From: Paraburkholderia sp. CNPSo 3272
GTDB taxonomy: Bacteria > Pseudomonadota > Gammaproteobacteria > Burkholderiales > Burkholderiaceae
DNA: 64,000 nucleotides
Direction of reading: 5' to 3'
Assembly: GCF_024206495.1 (NCBI RefSeq)
Contig: NZ_JAMBPQ010000010.1
Coordinates: forward strand, 124,001-188,000
The position numbers and the translations under genes were made by a program. Positions 59,909 to 64,000 of this stretch are shown here, one piece after another. Positions within the stretch are counted from its first letter, which is position 1, and each line of letters starts with the position of its first letter. Under the pieces are notes generated by a model, which was given only the letters and a program-made list of their open reading frames with translations, was not told where the DNA came from and ran no database searches.

Positions 59909-60859
59909 ATGAATGAACTGGACCGCACGATGGATGCCGAACAACGGGATGCGCAAGAGCAGGAAGCCGAGCTGCAACGCCGCCGGCGTCTAGATGAAGA
60001 GCTCATCGACGCCTACGATGAAGAGCTCGAAATGGAGGTCGACGACCGGCTGCAGGAAAGCGGTCTGCAGATCAGCGACGAGGCGCGTGCGCTGCGCCGC
60101 GTCTATTTCCGCGAGCTGATCCGTCTGCAGGGCGAACTCGTGAAGATGCAGGACTGGATCGTGAGCACGGGGCACCGGCTCGTCGTGATCTTCGAGGGAC
60201 GCGACGCGGCAGGCAAGGGCGGTGTCATCAAGCGCATCACGCAGCGGCTGAACCCGCGCATGTGCCGCGTGGCCGCTCTGCCCGCGCCGAACAACCGCGA
60301 GCGTACGCAATGGTATTTCCAGCGCTATGCGCAGCATCTGCCGGCGGGCGGCGAGATGGTGCTGTTCGATCGCAGCTGGTACAACCGCGCGGGCGTGGAA
60401 CGCGTGATGAACTTCTGCACCGACGACGAATACGAAGAATTCTTTCGCTCGGTGCCCGAGTTCGAAAAGATGCTCGTGAGGAGCGGCATCCAGATCGTCA
60501 AGTACTGGTTCTCGATCACCGACGACGAGCAGGAAGTGCGTTTCCAGAGCCGCATCGACGATCCGCTCAAGCAGTGGAAGCTCTCGCCGATGGACCTCGA
60601 AAGCCGCCGCCGCTGGGAGGCCTACACGCACGTGAAGGAAGTGATGCTGCAGCGCTCGCACATTCCCGAGGCGCCGTGGTGGGTCGTGCAGGGCGTGGAC
60701 AAGAAGCGCGCGCGCCTGAACTGCATTCACCACTTGCTGAGCCAGGTGCCGTATCACGAGATCGAGCACCCGCAGGTCACACTGCCGGCGCGCGTGCATC
60801 ATCCGGATTACATTCGCCAGCCGGTGCCGGAGAATATGTTCATTCCGGAAATTTATTGA
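59909..60859 (+). CDS. ppk2: Polyphosphate kinase 2
   Basis: 316 residues from the ATG at 59909 with AAGGAGAG upstream. The coiled, charged N-terminus (~1-55) is followed by the PPK2 core: Walker A VIFEGRDAAGKGGVIKRITQRLNPR, lid and Walker B MVLFDRSWYNRAGVERVMNFC, ending VPENMFIPEIY. The enzyme uses polyphosphate to make GTP/ATP from NDPs or NMPs depending on class; class I size fits. Cytoplasmic, involved in phosphate and energy storage. Near a phosphate transporter (61148), suggesting a phosphate theme. Monocistronic. Confidence 0.94.
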   Translation: MNELDRTMDAEQRDAQEQEAELQRRRRLDEELIDAYDEELEMEVDDRLQESGLQISDEARALRRVYFRELIRLQGELVKMQDWIVSTGHRLVVIFEGRDAAGKGGVIKRITQRLNPRMCRVAALPAPNNRERTQWYFQRYAQHLPAGGEMVLFDRSWYNRAGVERVMNFCTDDEYEEFFRSVPEFEKMLVRSGIQIVKYWFSITDDEQEVRFQSRIDDPLKQWKLSPMDLESRRRWEAYTHVKEVMLQRSHIPEAPWWVVQGVDKKRARLNCIHHLLSQVPYHEIEHPQVTLPARVHHPDYIRQPVPENMFIPEIY

Positions 60860-60869
60860 GGGGTTGCTC

Positions 60870-61074
60870 GCGTTTGACCTGATCGAGAGTGCTGGCGGCC
60901 CGCCATCAAGCAGGACTAAGTCAGGCGCAGGTCGCCGAGCGCATGGGTACGAAAGCGCCAGCGGTAACGCGGCTCGAACGCGCGCTCGCATCAGGCGAGC
61001 ACTCGCCTTCCATCGACACATTGCGCAAATACGCGCAGGCGTGCGGCAAGACGCTGAAAATCTCGATTGTCTGA
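60870..61074 (+). pseudogene. Frameshifted remnant of an XRE/HigA-type HTH gene
   Basis: The only intact frame is a 61-residue GTG ORF (60889-61074) with the HTH core LAARHQAGLSQAQVAERMGTKAPAVTRLERALASGEHSPSIDTLRKYAQACGKTLKISIV, typical of HigA/RelB-type antitoxins. In the neighbouring frame just upstream FDLIE (60873-60887) matches the residues that normally precede this core, so one extra A at 60888 breaks the gene. No toxin partner is beside it. Called a decayed regulator; a short functional HTH from the GTG cannot be excluded, but no Shine-Dalgarno is seen. Confidence 0.55.
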
Positions 61075-61091
61075 ACGCAGGCGCACAAGGT

Positions 61092-61132
61092 AAAAAAATG
61101 CCGCGTTCCCCTCACAGGGAGCGCGGCTTTTT
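61092..61132. terminator. Bidirectional terminator
   Basis: GCCGCGTTCCC (61100-61110) and GGGAGCGCGGC (61117-61127) pair with one G-T mismatch, followed by TTTTT on the plus strand and by seven T on the minus strand (61098-61092). Serves the HTH remnant side and the PiT gene. Confidence 0.8.
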
Positions 61133-61147
61133 CCTGACCGTTCGTGC

Positions 61148-62737
61148 TCAGAACACGTGCTTGAACACCCAATAAAGCGCCCCCGCCAGCACGATCGAAG
61201 CGGGCAGCGTGAGCACCCACGCCATCACGAGGCTGCGCACCGTATTCCATTGCAGGCCCGAGCCGTTCGCGGCCATCGTGCCCGCCACGCCGGAGGAGAG
61301 CACATGCGTGGTCGAGACCGGCAGACCGTACACGTCCGCCGCGCCGATCGTCACCATCGCCACGACCTCCGCGCAGCCGCCCTGGCCGTAGGTCAAGTGC
61401 TGTTTGCCGATGCGCTCGCCCACCGTCACCACGATGCGCTTCCACCCCACCATCGTGCCGAGCCCCAGCGCGATCGCCACGGCCACCTTCACCCATGTCG
61501 GGATGAATTTCGTCGCGTGGTCGATCTGGCTGCGGAAGTTGTTGATGGACTTCAGGTCGTCGGCCGAGAAGGGCACCGCCTTCTGCTTGTCGAGCAGGCG
61601 GATCGCCTCGGAGACCACGTACATGTTGTTGCGCACGTTATCGACGACCGATTGCGGCACTGCCGCGAGCGAGCCGTAGCCGCGCACCTGTTCGGTCACC
61701 TGGTTCGACAGCGCGGCAAGCGCGGGCACCGTCGTGTTCGAGAGGGCGCGGCGGCCGATGAAGCGTTCCACTTCGGCGCGCGGATCGGCGGGCGCGGCCA
61801 CGCCGTTCGTGTAGCGCTCGAGCGCGCGCGTGGCGTCGTGCGCGACGGCGATGAAGGTCTGCGTCTGCTCGGCCGTCACGGCGCGGTTCAGCGCATAGGC
61901 CGTGGGCACCGTGCCGATCAGGATCAGCATGATGAGGCCCATGCCCTTCTGGCCGTCATTGGAGCCGTGCGCGAATGACACGCCCGTGCAGGTGAGGATG
62001 AGCAGCGCGCGGATCCAGAACGGCGGCGGCTCCTTGCCCTTCGGCTCCGCGTAGAGCGCGGGCACGCGCACGACGGCCTTGAGGATGAGCAGCAGCAGGC
62101 CGGCCAGCAAAAAGCCGACGATCGGCGAAAAGAGCAGCGATTTGCCCACGCCGAGCGCCTGGCTCCAGTCCACGCCGCTCGTGCCGTTCGCGCCGTGCAT
62201 GAGCTGGTTCATGAGGCCCACGCCGATGATCGAGCCGATCAGCGTATGTGAGCTGGACGAAGGCAGACCGAAATACCACGTGCCCAGATTCCAGATGATC
62301 GCGGCGATGAGCAGGGCGAACACCATGGCGAAGCCCGCGCTGCTGCCCACTTGCAGTATCAGTTCCACAGGCAGCAGTTGCAGGATGCCGAAGGCCACCG
62401 CGCCGGTGGAGGTGAGCACGCCGAGGAAATTCCACGCGCCCGACCACATCACGGCGATATTGGGCGAAAGCGAGTGCGTATAGATGACGGTTGCGACCGC
62501 ATTCGCGGTATCGTGGAAGCCGTTCACAAACTCGAAGCCGAGCGCGATCAGGAGTGCGATGCCGAGCAGGATCCAGGGCATCGCCGAGCTTTCGCGCACC
62601 GGCGAGAGGTCGTCGGCGAGATGCATCCCCACGTATACCGCGCCTGCGGCGATGACGACAAGGAACGCGAGCAGGCTGGCATTGCGCCCGCGTGCGGGGG
62701 CGGCGCCCGGTTGCGGTGACAGGGAAAATTCTGGCAT
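61148..62737 (-). CDS. Inorganic phosphate transporter, PiT family
   Basis: 529 residues from the ATG at 62737 with AGGAG 10 bases upstream; the frame upstream is unrelated. Two PHO4 halves: GFEFVNGFHDTANAVATVIYTHSLSPNIAVMWSGAWNFLGV and CAEVVAMVTIGAADVYGLPVSTTHVLSSGVAGTMAAN, with a ~150-residue cytoplasmic loop (FSADDLKSINNFRSQ) between halves. The family cotransports phosphate with protons or sodium at low affinity. Divergent from the GGDEF gene. Close to PPK2, another phosphate-related gene. Confidence 0.93.
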   Translation of the reverse strand: MPEFSLSPQPGAAPARGRNASLLAFLVVIAAGAVYVGMHLADDLSPVRESSAMPWILLGIALLIALGFEFVNGFHDTANAVATVIYTHSLSPNIAVMWSGAWNFLGVLTSTGAVAFGILQLLPVELILQVGSSAGFAMVFALLIAAIIWNLGTWYFGLPSSSSHTLIGSIIGVGLMNQLMHGANGTSGVDWSQALGVGKSLLFSPIVGFLLAGLLLLILKAVVRVPALYAEPKGKEPPPFWIRALLILTCTGVSFAHGSNDGQKGMGLIMLILIGTVPTAYALNRAVTAEQTQTFIAVAHDATRALERYTNGVAAPADPRAEVERFIGRRALSNTTVPALAALSNQVTEQVRGYGSLAAVPQSVVDNVRNNMYVVSEAIRLLDKQKAVPFSADDLKSINNFRSQIDHATKFIPTWVKVAVAIALGLGTMVGWKRIVVTVGERIGKQHLTYGQGGCAEVVAMVTIGAADVYGLPVSTTHVLSSGVAGTMAANGSGLQWNTVRSLVMAWVLTLPASIVLAGALYWVFKHVF

Positions 62738-62902
62738 GGCAGGCGGGCTCCTGGGGGAGGGAGTGGGCAAAGGTTTCGCCTCCGATCCTGAACCGCCCAG
62801 GTGTCCGTTTGATGACGGATTCGTGCCAGCCATGCCCGATGCATGCCCGACAGACCGGCGCTCCATCGAATGAATCGCGCCGTCAGCAAGAGGATTGCGC
62901 AG

Positions 62903-64000
62903 ATGCCAAAACGGGTTCTTTCGCTGCGTCTTCTGGTGCACCGCTGGGCCCACGCGCGGGCGAAGGCGGCGACGCGCCTGATCGGCAACTATCCCTTCTT
63001 CGCGGGTCTTTCCGGCACGCTCGTCGCGACGGTGATGGCGATCCTCACCTACGCGGCGCTCTACGAGGGCCGCGCCGAGGAGCTGCGCCACGCGCAGGAG
63101 AACTCCCGCAACCTCGTGCAGCTCATCAGCAACGACATTGCCCGCAACGTCGAGATTTACGACCTGTCGCTGCAGGCCGTGGTCCAGGCGGCGCAGCAGC
63201 CGCAGACCTGGAGCATGCCCGAATCGCTGCGCCAGCGCGTGCTGTTCGACCGGGCGACGGCGGCGTCGAGGCTCGGCGGGGCCTACGTGATCGACGCCAC
63301 GGGCCATGTCAAAGCCTCGCGCAGCAACGCCTTCGACGCCTCATCCGTCGGTATTTCGTTCGCCGACCGCGATTACTTCATTGCTCAGCAGCGCGACCCG
63401 CATGTGGGCCTGTTCTTTTCGAAGCCGTTCCACTCCCGCCTGCGCGGCGGCGCGCTCACGATCGGGCTCACGCGCCGCATCAACGCGCCCGACGGCTCGT
63501 TTGCGGGCGTCGCGCTGCTCGGGGTGCGCCTCGACTATCTCGCTCAGCTGCTCGAGCGCATCGACCTGGGCCCCGGCGGCCACCTCTTCATCCTGATGCG
63601 CGACGGCACGTTGCTCGCGAGCAAGCCGCCCTCGACGCGCGGCGCCGGCTCGAGCTACGCGGACCTGCCCAATTTCGCGTTCTTTTCGCGTCGCGACGCC
63701 GGCACCTATACGTCGCACTCGGCAATCGACGGGGTCGAGCGCATCTACACCTTTGCGCACGTGGGCAACTCGCCGTTCATCGTCGTCGTCGCGCCCGCCG
63801 TAGGGGACGTGCTCGCCAGCTGGCGGCGGCGCAGCTATATCGCCCTCGTGATGACCACGGTGTTCGGCGGCGCGTGGGTCGCGGTGTCGTGGATGCTCGC
63901 CTTCGCATTGCGCGACAAGGTGGTGGCCGAGGGCAAGCTCATGCGTCTCGCCGTCACCGACCCGCTCACCGGGCTTGCGAATCGCCGCGCGCTCGACAGC
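62903..64000 (+). CDS. Cache-GGDEF diguanylate cyclase (5' part)
   Basis: The frame is open from the ATG at 62903 to the window end (366 codons, no stop). The first membrane helix (~34-53; GLSGTLVATVMAILTYAAL) is followed by a periplasmic double-Cache-type sensor (~55-285; DRDYFIAQQRDPHVGLFFSKPFHSRLRGGALTIGLTRRI) and a second helix (~300-322; IALVMTTVFGGAWVAVSWMLAFAL). The end reads LMRLAVTDPLTGLANRRALDS, the start of a GGDEF domain. It would make c-di-GMP in response to a periplasmic signal; an EAL domain or other output may lie beyond the window. Confidence 0.88.
   Translation, partial: MPKRVLSLRLLVHRWAHARAKAATRLIGNYPFFAGLSGTLVATVMAILTYAALYEGRAEELRHAQENSRNLVQLISNDIARNVEIYDLSLQAVVQAAQQPQTWSMPESLRQRVLFDRATAASRLGGAYVIDATGHVKASRSNAFDASSVGISFADRDYFIAQQRDPHVGLFFSKPFHSRLRGGALTIGLTRRINAPDGSFAGVALLGVRLDYLAQLLERIDLGPGGHLFILMRDGTLLASKPPSTRGAGSSYADLPNFAFFSRRDAGTYTSHSAIDGVERIYTFAHVGNSPFIVVVAPAVGDVLASWRRRSYIALVMTTVFGGAWVAVSWMLAFALRDKVVAEGKLMRLAVTDPLTGLANRRALDS

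Overview
The window is a GC-rich (roughly two-thirds G+C by eye) chromosomal segment that reads as Burkholderiaceae, most likely Paraburkholderia, Caballeronia or Burkholderia. The basis is family recognition and style: several short DUF4148-type secreted proteins, a fused PhaAB cation antiporter, a LutABC/LctP lactate locus, heavy codon bias toward GC, and many GTG/TTG starts. I could not run a database search. No phage, transposase, integrase, tRNA, rRNA or CRISPR array was found.

Layout. 1-3023: 3' end of galU and an OmpR/EnvZ-type two-component pair. 3135-6498: CDP-diacylglycerol diphosphatase (cdh) and a Fur-box-controlled ferrous iron operon (feoA, feoB, then a Cys-tailed small membrane protein), with ATGA start/stop overlaps at each junction. 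6700-13260: amidase, two small hypotheticals, an FMN reductase, a candidate small RNA, a secreted small protein, and a CynX-like MFS exporter divergent from a GntR regulator with a three-half-site operator between them. 13352-17936: a GST/TetR divergent pair, small proteins (DUF1653, Pmp3, two DUF4148-like), and a ferredoxin/MbfA iron-export operon. 18037-24994: AcoR-type sigma-54 activator, small proteins, cytochrome b561, AzgA-type purine permease, a third DUF4148 protein, AraC regulator.

25136-30059: a catabolic run (acyl-CoA dehydrogenase, acyl-CoA synthetase, enoyl-CoA hydratase, 3-hydroxyisobutyryl-CoA hydrolase) that fits isobutyrate/valine-type degradation. 30064-36981: ClC channel, nucleoside phosphorylase PpnP, Fur-regulated TonB siderophore receptor, and a DyP peroxidase/encapsulin nanocompartment operon, followed by a 50-bp tandem repeat array that runs into the ribosome binding site of a small gene. 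36998-39076: a DedA-PAP2-LssY fusion whose PAP2 catalytic residues look lost. 39346-46172: a PimF/PimC/PimD-like dicarboxyl-CoA beta-oxidation operon with a class III CoA-transferase and a divergent LysR regulator.

46225-64000: a DUF4397 lipoprotein, the six-gene phaAB-C-D-E-F-G (Mrp) antiporter operon, the lactate locus (lutA, lutB, lutC, lctP, divergent lldR), a VOC protein, PPK2, a frameshifted HTH remnant, a PiT phosphate transporter, and the 5' part of a Cache-GGDEF diguanylate cyclase cut by the window end.

Iron is a recurring theme: ferrous uptake (feo), siderophore uptake, MbfA-type export, and the heme-enzyme nanocompartment. The most unusual items are the dispersed/tandem hairpin repeat that supplies Shine-Dalgarno sequences at two loci, the pseudo-phosphatase PAP2 domain, the mbfA-ferredoxin coupling, and a compact candidate sRNA carrying anti-Shine-Dalgarno-like motifs.
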